From CAZEVY01 sp964515555 (GTDB lineage: Bacteria; Acidobacteriota; Terriglobia; Bryobacterales; Bryobacteraceae): a stretch of DNA of 64,000 nt. A program made the position numbers and the translations under genes. The notes beneath the pieces are model-generated. The model was given only the letters and a program-made list of their open reading frames with translations. It had not been told where the DNA came from and made no database searches. The DNA is taken from the NCBI GenBank assembly GCA_964515555.1, contig CAZEVY010000010.1:1-64000 (forward strand). The letters run 5' to 3'. Positions 35,089 through 42,160 of this stretch are shown here, one piece after another (the first letter of the stretch is position 1; each line of letters begins with the position of its first letter).

Positions 35089-35475
35089 TCAGGCCTTCAT
35101 TCGAACTTCCACCACTGCGGCCGGCCGCAGCGGCCGGCGATCGAAGGTCTTTCCCGTCGCCTCCTCGATGGCGTCGACGACCAGGATGAGATACGCGTCC
35201 AGAGAGCACTGCACATCGTGCCTCGTCTCGCAGGTCCCGTCGGCGGCCTGCTCGGCGCAGACCGAGCAGACGTCGCGGCGGATGGCCTCGATGTAGTCGC
35301 GCACATCGTCGCTCGATGTCGATTGAATCGCCCGCGCCACCTGCGGGAACAGGCGGAACAGCGCGCAGGTCTCGGGCTGCTCGCGTCCGCACTCGCCTTC
35401 CGTGGTGCGGTCCGTGCAGACCGCGCAGATGCGCTCGCGGACCACTCGCTCCAGTTCGTCCAGTGTTTTTGGCAT
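35089..35475 (-). CDS. Small protein with a duplicated Cx2Cx8Cx7C motif
   Basis: The 128-residue cytoplasmic-type protein contains two copies of a four-cysteine motif with identical spacing, C-x2-C-x8-C-x7-C. The first starts at CAVCTDRTTEGEC and the second at CSVCAEQAADGTC. Each is followed by a hydrophobic helix (ALFRLFPQVARAI and LDAYLILVVDAI). This suggests two Fe-S or zinc sites in a tandem-duplicated fold. The start at 35475 is chosen for AGGAG upstream; the frame is open further up, inside the receiver-like gene. It sits between the receiver-like and membrane genes of the electron-transfer unit, so an electron-carrying or redox-sensing role is plausible. Confidence 0.75.
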   Translation of the reverse strand: MPKTLDELERVVRERICAVCTDRTTEGECGREQPETCALFRLFPQVARAIQSTSSDDVRDYIEAIRRDVCSVCAEQAADGTCETRHDVQCSLDAYLILVVDAIEEATGKTFDRRPLRPAAVVEVRMKA

Positions 35476-35477
35476 CG

Positions 35478-35933
35478 TCAGCTCCTCTTGGCCGGATCGC
35501 TCCGCTCGCGCGAACCGCGCCCCGTACAGCGCCGCGGCGCGTGCTCCGGTCGCTCCCAAGTCCCATGAACCCCGGGCGCCGCGGATGCGCTGTCCGCCGG
35601 TTCATTCAAGTTTGGAGTCCGCATGGTCGTCGAAAGGACTGCCAGCAGCGCCGTGCTGGGCGGCTCCCGTTCCAGCACGACCGAACTTACGCCGGCCTCC
35701 CAGGCTTCGGACATCTGGCCCGGCTCGTTGCGCGCGATCAGAACCACCCGCTCCGGCCGCGGAATCGGCGCCGACATCTGGCGCAAGTGTTCAGAGTCGA
35801 GGACAACGACTCCGTCCTGTGTCAGATCCGGTTGGTCGACCGTGACCACCTGCCAGCCCCCGCTGCGCGCGATCAGCTCCTTCAGCGCCTGCCGGTAGGC
35901 GGTGTTGGCCATAGCAATCTGCACCGTATCCAT
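35478..35933 (-). CDS. Degenerate receiver-like protein
   Basis: The 151-residue protein looks like a CheY-type receiver: alternating beta/alpha pattern, an Asp after a hydrophobic strand (DGVVVLDSEHL), and a later strand-helix (VVLIARNEPGQMSEAWEAG). The N-terminal acidic pair is absent (VQIAMANTAYRQ) and the usual Lys-Pro near the end reads VLEREPP. It is therefore unlikely to be phosphorylated normally. The last 45 residues are a disordered charged tail. The next gene starts 2 bases after its stop. It may be a regulatory or scaffold component of the electron-transfer unit. Confidence 0.65.
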   Translation of the reverse strand: MDTVQIAMANTAYRQALKELIARSGGWQVVTVDQPDLTQDGVVVLDSEHLRQMSAPIPRPERVVLIARNEPGQMSEAWEAGVSSVVLEREPPSTALLAVLSTTMRTPNLNEPADSASAAPGVHGTWERPEHAPRRCTGRGSRERSDPAKRS

Positions 35934-35978
35934 GACTCACGCCCTATCCACGCCTCACGCCCTTCGTTCCCGCGCGGA

Positions 35979-36197
35979 CTACTTCTTCTCAGCCTTGTAG
36001 CCTTCCAGCGACTTGTGCTTTTCGTAGTACTTGCCGGCCTCGTTGAGTTCCTTCGACGTGGCTGTCACGTGGCAGACCGCGCAAGCTTTCTTTTCCTTCT
36101 TGGTGTATTCGACCTTGCCGAACGACAGCGTGGCGTTCACCATGACGCCGCTCCAAAGTATGAGTGCCGGGAGTACGTATCTTAGTAAGCTCTTCAT
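35979..36197 (-). CDS. Small monohaem cytochrome c
   Basis: The 72-residue exported protein has a signal/anchor segment (MKSLLRYVLPALILWSG), one haem site CAVCH, and a Lys/Glu-rich tail. GGAGG 4 bases before the ATG at 36197 supports the start; the frame is open upstream without such a site. It is probably a periplasmic electron shuttle between the membrane cytochromes of this unit. No distal Met ligand is obvious, so the haem may be bis-His or high-spin. Confidence 0.8.
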   Translation of the reverse strand: MKSLLRYVLPALILWSGVMVNATLSFGKVEYTKKEKKACAVCHVTATSKELNEAGKYYEKHKSLEGYKAEKK

Positions 36198-36359
36198 GAC
36201 GCCTCCAATCCTGGGTGGTGCAATTCTCCGGCCATTAGGCAGTGTGGGAGAGTCGCACTGTTTCACGGAAACAGGCGTCGAGTCGGGCTTCGCGCGATGG
36301 GCGCGAGGGTGCGCGCCGGCAGAAAGCGGGGGTTTTCGCCCACCGGCGTGGGCGACCGC

Positions 36360-38636
36360 TCAGTGTGGAATAACCCGACAGACGTGGTCGAGCGCCCGGC
36401 TCTCCTGCTCGGCATAGGCGCGGTTGCGGCGGGCCAGCTCCTCGAAATCCACCTGGTGGGCGTCGAACTCCGGTCCGTCCACGCAGGCGAACTGCACCTT
36501 GCCGCCGACCGTCACGCGGCATCCGCCGCACATCCCCGTGCCGTCGACCATGATCGGATTGAGGCTCGCCAGCGTCCGCACCCCCCAGGATCGGGTGACT
36601 TCGGCGCAAGCGCGCATCATGGCGACCGGACCGATGACGTGCGCCATCGCCGGCGGCTCCTCCGAGCGCGCGCGCCACCAGTGCATCAGGTCCACCACGG
36701 TGCCGCGCAATCCCGCCGAGCCGTCGTCGGTCGACCAGTGGACCTCGTCGCAGGCTTCCTCCAGCTCCTCGCCGAGAATGCGATGCTCCGCCGAACGCGC
36801 CCCGCACAGCGCCGTCACGCGATTGCCCGCCTCCCTCAGAGCGCGCGCGACCGGCAGCAGCTCCGCCACGCCGACCCCGCCGCCGATGCAAACCACGCGC
36901 CCGGCTCGCTCGATCGCGGCGGGCTGTCCCAACGGTCCCAGCACGTCGGCGAAGGCGTCGCCGGCCTTCAGGCAGCCGATCTCGCGCGTCGTCGCCCCGG
37001 CCTCCTGCACCACGAGATGGATCAAGCCGCTCTCCGGCTCGCCGCCGACCAGGGTCAGCGGAATCCGCTCGCTCTCGGACCCCGGCCGGACGATCACGAA
37101 CTGGCCCGGCTTCCATCGCGCGGCCACCAGGGGCGCGCGCACCAGCATCGACACCACCGCCGGTGCAAGCCGCCGCACGCCCGCGATGCGGAAGTCGGAG
37201 GCGGGGAAAGCCGCCGGGACGGGACGCTCCGGCGCGGGCGTTTCCGATAGCGCCCGGTCGATGGCCTCGGCCGCGGCACGCCCGTCGCGCAGTGCGAGGA
37301 TGACGGTCGATCCGCCGCGCACGACGTCGCCTCCGGCGAACACGCGAGGCATGCTCGTGCGGCCGGCGTCGTCGGCCAGGATCTTGCCGTGCCGCGTGGC
37401 GATCTGCGCGGTGGCGCGCTGCACGGTCGGATTGGGGCTTTGGCCGATGGCGGCCACCACCGTGTCGGCGGGGATGCGGAACTCGGAACCGGGAATCGGC
37501 TCCGGCGCGGGACGGCCCGAAGCGTCCGGCTCGCCCAGCTGCATGCGGATGCATTCCATCTCGCACACCTGGCCGCTCGCATCGCCGATGAGCCGCGTCG
37601 GCGCCGCCAGAAACTCGAAGCGGACGCCTTCCTCCCCCGCGTGTTCGATCTCCTCGGCGCGCGCCCGCATTTCGGCCCGGCCGCGGCGGAACAGCACCGT
37701 CGTTTCACTGCCGAAGCGGCGCGCCCAGCGCGCGGCGTCCATGGCGGAGTTGCCGCCTCCGACCACCACCGTCCGCGCGCCCGCGCGCACCGGCGTCGCC
37801 GAGAAGGGAAACTCCCAGGCCCGCATCAGGTTGATGCGCGTCAGGAACTCGTTGGCCGTGTAGACGCCGGTCAGGTTCTCGCCGGGAATGTGCATCATGT
37901 GCGGCAGGCCCGCGCCCGTTCCCACGAAGACGGCGTCGAAGCCGCGCGACAGCAGCTCCTCGATCGTCCCCGTGCGGCCCACGATGAAATCGGTCCGGAA
38001 CTCGACGCCCAGCGCGCGCAGTCTGCCGATCTCTTCCCCCACCACCTCGCGCGGCAGCCGGAACGCCGGGATTCCGTAGGCCAGCACCCCGCCCAACTCG
38101 TGCAGCGCCTCGAACACCGTCACCTGGTAGCCCTTGTGCGCCAGTTCCGAGGCCGCCATGAGCGACGAAGGCCCACTCCCCACCAGCGCCACGCGGCGGC
38201 CGTTCGGCTCGGGTCGCGCGCCGGGAGCCCGCCGGGCCGAGTAGTCGGCGGCGAAGCGCTCCAGCGATCCGATGGCGACCGGCTCCAGCTTCCGGCCGAG
38301 CACGCAGGCCTTCTCGCAGTAAATCTCGTGCTGGCAAACGCGGCCGCAGATGCCGGGGAAGGGATTGGTCTCGAGAATCCGCGCGCCCGCGCCCTCGAAA
38401 TCGCCCGCGCCGATGGCGGCGATGAAGCCCGGGATGTCGGTGTGGACCGGACAGGCCGACGTGCACCGCGGATCTCGGCAGATGAGACACCGGCCGGCTT
38501 CTGCCACCGCCTGCTCGGCACTGAAGCCCAGCGCCACCTCGTCGCTGGTACCCTGCCGTGCCGCCGCGTCCAGCAATGGCAGCGTCTGCCGTGGATGTCT
38601 GGGGTTCCTCCTCGGCTTGGCGGACTCCATAACCAT
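36360..38636 (-). CDS. Fused NfnB-NfnA / SudA-SudB-type flavoprotein (NAD(P)H:ferredoxin oxidoreductase-like)
   Basis: This 758-residue protein joins two normally separate subunits. The N-terminal two thirds is GltD/NfnB-like: Fe-S cysteines in CLICRDPRCTSACPVHTDIP and CGRVCQHEIYCEKACVLG, the FAD motif GSGPSSLMAASELAHKG, and the NADP site VVVGGGNSAMDAARWARR. The last 275 residues are NfnA/SudB-like: flavin site ERIPLTLV, NAD site CIGGGVGVAELLP, and the [2Fe-2S] site DGTGMCGGC with a third Cys in QFACVDGPEFD (Asp plus three Cys). Known relatives couple NADH, NADPH and ferredoxin by flavin bifurcation or reduce sulfur. The ATG at 38636 has GGGAGGGG upstream. It is the first gene of the cytochrome unit. 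Confidence 0.88.
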   Translation of the reverse strand: MVMESAKPRRNPRHPRQTLPLLDAAARQGTSDEVALGFSAEQAVAEAGRCLICRDPRCTSACPVHTDIPGFIAAIGAGDFEGAGARILETNPFPGICGRVCQHEIYCEKACVLGRKLEPVAIGSLERFAADYSARRAPGARPEPNGRRVALVGSGPSSLMAASELAHKGYQVTVFEALHELGGVLAYGIPAFRLPREVVGEEIGRLRALGVEFRTDFIVGRTGTIEELLSRGFDAVFVGTGAGLPHMMHIPGENLTGVYTANEFLTRINLMRAWEFPFSATPVRAGARTVVVGGGNSAMDAARWARRFGSETTVLFRRGRAEMRARAEEIEHAGEEGVRFEFLAAPTRLIGDASGQVCEMECIRMQLGEPDASGRPAPEPIPGSEFRIPADTVVAAIGQSPNPTVQRATAQIATRHGKILADDAGRTSMPRVFAGGDVVRGGSTVILALRDGRAAAEAIDRALSETPAPERPVPAAFPASDFRIAGVRRLAPAVVSMLVRAPLVAARWKPGQFVIVRPGSESERIPLTLVGGEPESGLIHLVVQEAGATTREIGCLKAGDAFADVLGPLGQPAAIERAGRVVCIGGGVGVAELLPVARALREAGNRVTALCGARSAEHRILGEELEEACDEVHWSTDDGSAGLRGTVVDLMHWWRARSEEPPAMAHVIGPVAMMRACAEVTRSWGVRTLASLNPIMVDGTGMCGGCRVTVGGKVQFACVDGPEFDAHQVDFEELARRNRAYAEQESRALDHVCRVIPH

Positions 38637-38746
38637 TCGCACACCCCTCCCGTTGGGTCAACAGACCCTGCCGGCGCGTCCACGAAGGCGCGCTCACCGG
38701 AGAGAAGGCAACCGGATTGCCAAAGCGAGGAGCGGCGGGTGGACGA

Positions 38747-39442
38747 TTACTCGCCGACCAGCCGGATCAGATTGATTTCCAGGGCGCGGGCCCGGAAGCC
38801 GTACGGCCCCGGCCGGCCCTTCCAGGCGATCCTGCCCGTCGCGTCGATCAGATACAGCCGGTCGGGCCAGGCCGTATAGGCCTGCGACGTGGCATTGTCG
38901 AACGAATCGACCGCCGATGGAAAGTCGATCGTGAGGGACCGCACGCTGTTGCGGGCCGCCGCCAGCCGGTCAGCCATGCTCTTGTGGGCCGGGAGGAGGA
39001 CGCCGTCTTCTTCGTTGTCGTCGACCTGCCAGCCGTCGGAGGTGTGGCCTTCGTCCAGGTAGATCAGCAGGAAGGTCGCCCGGTCTTTGAAGCGAACGTG
39101 CAGCTTGTTGAGATTCGGCGCCTCCCGGCGGAAGCTGGGAACGGTGTGGCTGCCGAAGATCAGCGCCACGGGTCGGCCTTGAAGCGAGGACAACCGCACG
39201 CGAGTGGCGCCGTCGGTCGTTAACAAGTCGAAATCCGGCGCCGGGTCGCCGCGATTCAGCGCGCCGGCGCGGGCCGACAGCCACAGCCGGGCAAGCGGAA
39301 ACAAGCCGATCGCCACGTCCGGCAGCACAGCCATGGACCCAATGATCGTGCGGGGCTGTTGGCGGACCAGGGCGTACATCGCGCCCAGCAGCAGCGCGTA
39401 GGCTACCGCCGCTCCGATGAGTCCCCGAACGAGGTGGATCAT
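38747..39442 (-). CDS. Membrane-anchored iodothyronine-deiodinase-like thioredoxin-fold protein, no Sec/Cys
   Basis: The 231-residue protein has one N-terminal membrane helix (about 5-25), a second hydrophobic segment (about 34-55), and a periplasmic thioredoxin-fold domain. The domain matches the deiodinase family: GDPAPDFDLLTTDG, IFGSHTVPSFRREAP and LLIYLDEGHTSDGW. In deiodinases and bacterial relatives the motif is FGSxT[U/C]PPF; here the reactive residue is Val101 (codon 39140-39142), and the nearby position often Cys is His. It cannot do selenol/thiol chemistry at that site. The single gene follows the electron-transfer unit's first gene upstream on the same strand, about 110 bases away. 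Confidence 0.8.
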   Translation of the reverse strand: MIHLVRGLIGAAVAYALLLGAMYALVRQQPRTIIGSMAVLPDVAIGLFPLARLWLSARAGALNRGDPAPDFDLLTTDGATRVRLSSLQGRPVALIFGSHTVPSFRREAPNLNKLHVRFKDRATFLLIYLDEGHTSDGWQVDDNEEDGVLLPAHKSMADRLAAARNSVRSLTIDFPSAVDSFDNATSQAYTAWPDRLYLIDATGRIAWKGRPGPYGFRARALEINLIRLVGE

Positions 39443-39575
39443 GGCCTCTCCGAGATTATGAACGCCCGTGGCGTGGTGTCAAGGCGACGAAGGTCCTGGC
39501 GGCTAACAAAGTTCTAAGAGAAAGATAAGAGCGGATTTCACTTGACTTCCCACCCGGGTGGCCGAATCATGCTGA

Positions 39576-39677
39576 GGTGAGCCCTTCCTGGCGATCACCA
39601 ACGCGGCCTTCGGGCAGGTCACCAGCCAGAGCAATTCGCCGCGCAGCGTTCAACTGGCTCTCAAGGTGAACTTCTAG
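39576..39677 (+). pseudogene. Remnant of a TonB-dependent receptor C-terminus
   Basis: A 33-codon frame bounded by an upstream TGA (39573-39575) and TAG (39675-39677) encodes a peptide with FGQVTSQSNSPRSVQ and the ending LALKVNF. This closely resembles the last strand of Oar-like TonB-dependent receptors of Acidobacteria, including the terminal aromatic residue needed for Bam recognition. Nothing else of the receptor is present. It is a fossil of a deleted receptor gene beside KDG kinase. Confidence 0.65.
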
Positions 39678-39694
39678 ACTCTAGGACCCGTCCC

Positions 39695-40777
39695 CTACCG
39701 CTGAATGCGCGCCGAGCCGCCCTTCGCGAACGCGCGCACCTGCTCGACCGTCGACATGGTGGTGTCGCCCGGAAACGTCGTCAACAGCGCGCCGTGCGCC
39801 CAGCCGAGCTTGACGGCCTCGCCGGGCGCTTCCCCGCTCATGAGCCCGTAGAACAGTCCCGAGGCGAAGCCGTCGCCGCCGCCCACGCGATCGTACACGT
39901 CCAGTTCGGCCACCGGCGCCACATGCGTCTCCCCGTTGATCCAGGCGACCGCGCCCCAACTGTGCCGATTGGTCGAGTGCACCTCGCGCAGCGTCGTGGC
40001 GACCACCTTGATCCGCGGATACCGCGCCACCACGCCGGCGATCATGCCGAAGAACGCCGAGGGGTCCAGCTTCGACGTCGCGTGCACGTCCTGCCCCGCG
40101 ATGCCGAGGCCCTTCTGCAGGTCCTCCTCGTTGCCCACCAGCACGTCGACGTTTTCGACGATGCGCCCCACTACCTCGGCCGCGTGCCCCGCGCCGCCGA
40201 ACACGCTCCACAGCTTCTCGCGGAAATTCAGGTCGAAGGAGACCACCGCGCCGGCGTCGCGTGCGGCCCGCATGCCTTCCAGGATGACCTCGGGCGTGGT
40301 CGGCGAGAGCGCCGCGAAGATGCCGCCCGAGTGGAACCATCGGACGCCGCCGGAGAAGATCGACTTCCAGTCGAAGTCGCCGGGCTTCAGCCGCGCGGCG
40401 GCTTCGTTGGAGCGGTTATAAAAGACGACCGGCGCGCGCACGCCCTGTCCGCGGTCGCTGTAGACCGTCGCCATGTTGGGGCCGGTGACGCCGTCGTGCG
40501 CGAACCGCTTGTAGAAAGGCTTGACCCCCATCGCGCGCACGCGCTCGGCGATCAGGTCGCCGATGGGATAGTCGACCATCGCCGAGGCGATCGCGGTGCG
40601 CATCCGGAAGCAGTCGGCCAGGTTGGCGGCGACGTTGAACTCGCCGCCGCTCACGTGGATCGCGCAGCTCGACGCTTTGCGGAACGGGATGATGCCCGGG
40701 TCGAGACGGTGCACCAGGGCGCCGAGGGAAACCAGGTCAAGCGCCGCGTCGGCGCGGATGTTGAGGCCGTGGGTCAT
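39695..40777 (-). CDS. kdgK: 2-keto-3-deoxygluconate kinase-type PfkB sugar kinase
   Basis: This ribokinase-family enzyme phosphorylates 2-keto-3-deoxygluconate or a similar acid sugar, feeding KDPG to the Entner-Doudoroff aldolase. The 360-residue protein shows the substrate-side VSGGEFNVAANLADCF, VVSFDLNFREKLW, and the catalytic anion hole/base RVGGGDGFASGLFYG. Its ATG overlaps the stop of the DUF3800 gene (ATGA), with AAGGAG about 11 bases upstream. It lies near gnd and a lost TonB receptor, which fits uronate or pectin-type sugar use. A different 2-keto-3-deoxy sugar is possible. Confidence 0.87.
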   Translation of the reverse strand: MTHGLNIRADAALDLVSLGALVHRLDPGIIPFRKASSCAIHVSGGEFNVAANLADCFRMRTAIASAMVDYPIGDLIAERVRAMGVKPFYKRFAHDGVTGPNMATVYSDRGQGVRAPVVFYNRSNEAAARLKPGDFDWKSIFSGGVRWFHSGGIFAALSPTTPEVILEGMRAARDAGAVVSFDLNFREKLWSVFGGAGHAAEVVGRIVENVDVLVGNEEDLQKGLGIAGQDVHATSKLDPSAFFGMIAGVVARYPRIKVVATTLREVHSTNRHSWGAVAWINGETHVAPVAELDVYDRVGGGDGFASGLFYGLMSGEAPGEAVKLGWAHGALLTTFPGDTTMSTVEQVRAFAKGGSARIQR

Positions 40778-41508
40778 GGTGAGGTGGTCTCCTTCACTCT
40801 CCTGCTTAGGCAGGCTGGACAGACGCAGCTGTCGTCTGCGGTGACGTGTATCAATCCGCGAATGACGCCGCCCTCAGTGTAGAAACGCGAAGCGATGACG
40901 TCGAAAAACCGGGCATCCCCGCCGTTGTACCTGCGGAACACCGCATAGGCGATCTGGTCGGCCGCTTGAACGAGGCGGGACGTTCGAGAGTCCACAAAGA
41001 ATGGCGCGTCGCAGAGGTGCCCGATCTCCTGTGCGGCCCCACCGAGGTTCGCCATTTCTCGAAGTGCGGTCTCATGGATAGTCTCGTCGAATATCAGGAG
41101 GCCTCGCTGCTCAACGGCGCCGTTCCGCCAGATCGACTTGAGGTACTGCGTGAAAGTCAGGTAGAGATGCGCGAAGGCAAATCGCAGTGGATCGTCGTTA
41201 ATGGTCTTGTCCACGGCGCAAGCGAATAGCTGAATTGTCTTCTTGGCTTCGGCTACCGCCTTCAGGACCGATGTCATGACCCCGACGATCTCATCACGGT
41301 TCATGGATTTCCATGGCGCGCTGCGTCGGGAGTAGATCTTTGAAGCGTGGAATTCGGTAGAACGGTCTCCGTACCCCAGAGCCAATCGGTCTAGCTGTTC
41401 TGTGAGACCGAAGGCGTCCACTTCAAACACTGCTAAACCGCCAAGCACGAAATAGCGTTCGTCCTCGTTAGGCACCGAGCCGGAATCGTCCAAATAGAGG
41501 AGATGCAC
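40774..41508 (-). CDS. DUF3800-domain protein
   Basis: The 244-residue protein begins with the family signature LLYLDDSGSVPNEDERYFVLGG and includes STEFHASKIYSRR, LLIFDE, and the C-terminal aspartate region SRLVQAADQIAYAVFRRYNGG. DUF3800 has a predicted RNase H-like nuclease fold; members often sit in mobile or defence-related neighbourhoods. The C-terminus carries a CVCPAC pair. The GTG start at 41508 is chosen because the signature begins there; the frame is open to 41583 without a good ribosome site. It is translationally coupled to kdgK, an unusual partner. Confidence 0.82.
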   Translation of the reverse strand: MHLLYLDDSGSVPNEDERYFVLGGLAVFEVDAFGLTEQLDRLALGYGDRSTEFHASKIYSRRSAPWKSMNRDEIVGVMTSVLKAVAEAKKTIQLFACAVDKTINDDPLRFAFAHLYLTFTQYLKSIWRNGAVEQRGLLIFDETIHETALREMANLGGAAQEIGHLCDAPFFVDSRTSRLVQAADQIAYAVFRRYNGGDARFFDVIASRFYTEGGVIRGLIHVTADDSCVCPACLSRRVKETTSP

Positions 41509-42017
41509 GGGACGGAGGTGAAAAAAATGCAGCCGAGTGAACTTGCGTTCAACGGACCGCCGAGGCAGCCCTCTCAACCGCAATCCCAGTATAACAGGCC
41601 GGACACGTGCATCCGGTCACCGCGTTTCCCGACCCCGCAACCCTCGCCGCCTCAATCTCTTCCACCGGCCCGCGCGACCGCGGCCTTCCACGCCCGTGCT
41701 AACAATGAGTCAGGTTCGATGAAGACGATTCGGCGGCCGCCGATTTCATCGCTCACGATTTCCCGCCGCACCGGAGCCCGCATATAGGCTTGCCTGAAAC
41801 ACGGACGGTGTCGCATGGAAGGAGTCGACTCCCGGAACAGTGAAACCCTCCTGTTCCGGCCCGGCGCGGTTCCCGTATGGAATCGCCCGTGAGTCAACCT
41901 GCGTCAACGATCTCCGGCCGGTGCCCGATTGGTGGGCGGGCCGGAGATCCGATGCCCCACTGGGGGTGCTCCCGCGCCACGCGCCCTCGCGATTGGCGCC
42001 GGCCCCGTTGCCCAGGC
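41509..42017. other. Intergenic region without a convincing gene
   Basis: About 500 bases between the DUF3800 gene and the cupin remnant. Short open frames here lack ribosome sites and family features. Bases 41930-42017 resemble the segment downstream of the intact cupin (44837-44889) with an extra insertion of roughly 25-30 bases. Confidence 0.5.
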
Positions 42018-42158
42018 CTACGTGTCTCCCGTCGGCACGATAGCCGCCGTCTCCACCCTCAGCACCACCCACCGCTCCGGCGCCCGCGTCCGATGCACCA
42101 CCCCCGCGGCAAAGAACGATTCTCGCCCATCGAATGGAACATGCCGGCCCTTCCGCAT
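42018..42158 (-). pseudogene. Truncated cupin remnant downstream of the kinase
   Basis: A 46-codon frame begins with ATG 3 bases after the kinase stop and ends at TAG 42018. Its last 30 residues (VVHRTRAPERWVVL, AIVPTGDT) match the C-terminus of the intact cupin at 44890-45276 (VVHRTRAPERAIVL, GIVPTGDT). The cupin metal-binding half is missing, so it is a duplicated 3' fragment. DNA similarity continues past the stop. Confidence 0.75.
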
Positions 42159-42160
42159 CT

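Noticed and set aside
39543..39571. TTGACT with a downstream TCATGCT as a plus-strand promoter
   Set aside because: It leads only into the TonB-receptor remnant and no intact plus-strand gene follows; the -10 match is poor.
41652..42072. Short minus-strand frames in the DUF3800-cupin remnant spacer
   Set aside because: They lack ribosome sites, and the one overlapping the cupin remnant is in a different frame from the conserved peptide.
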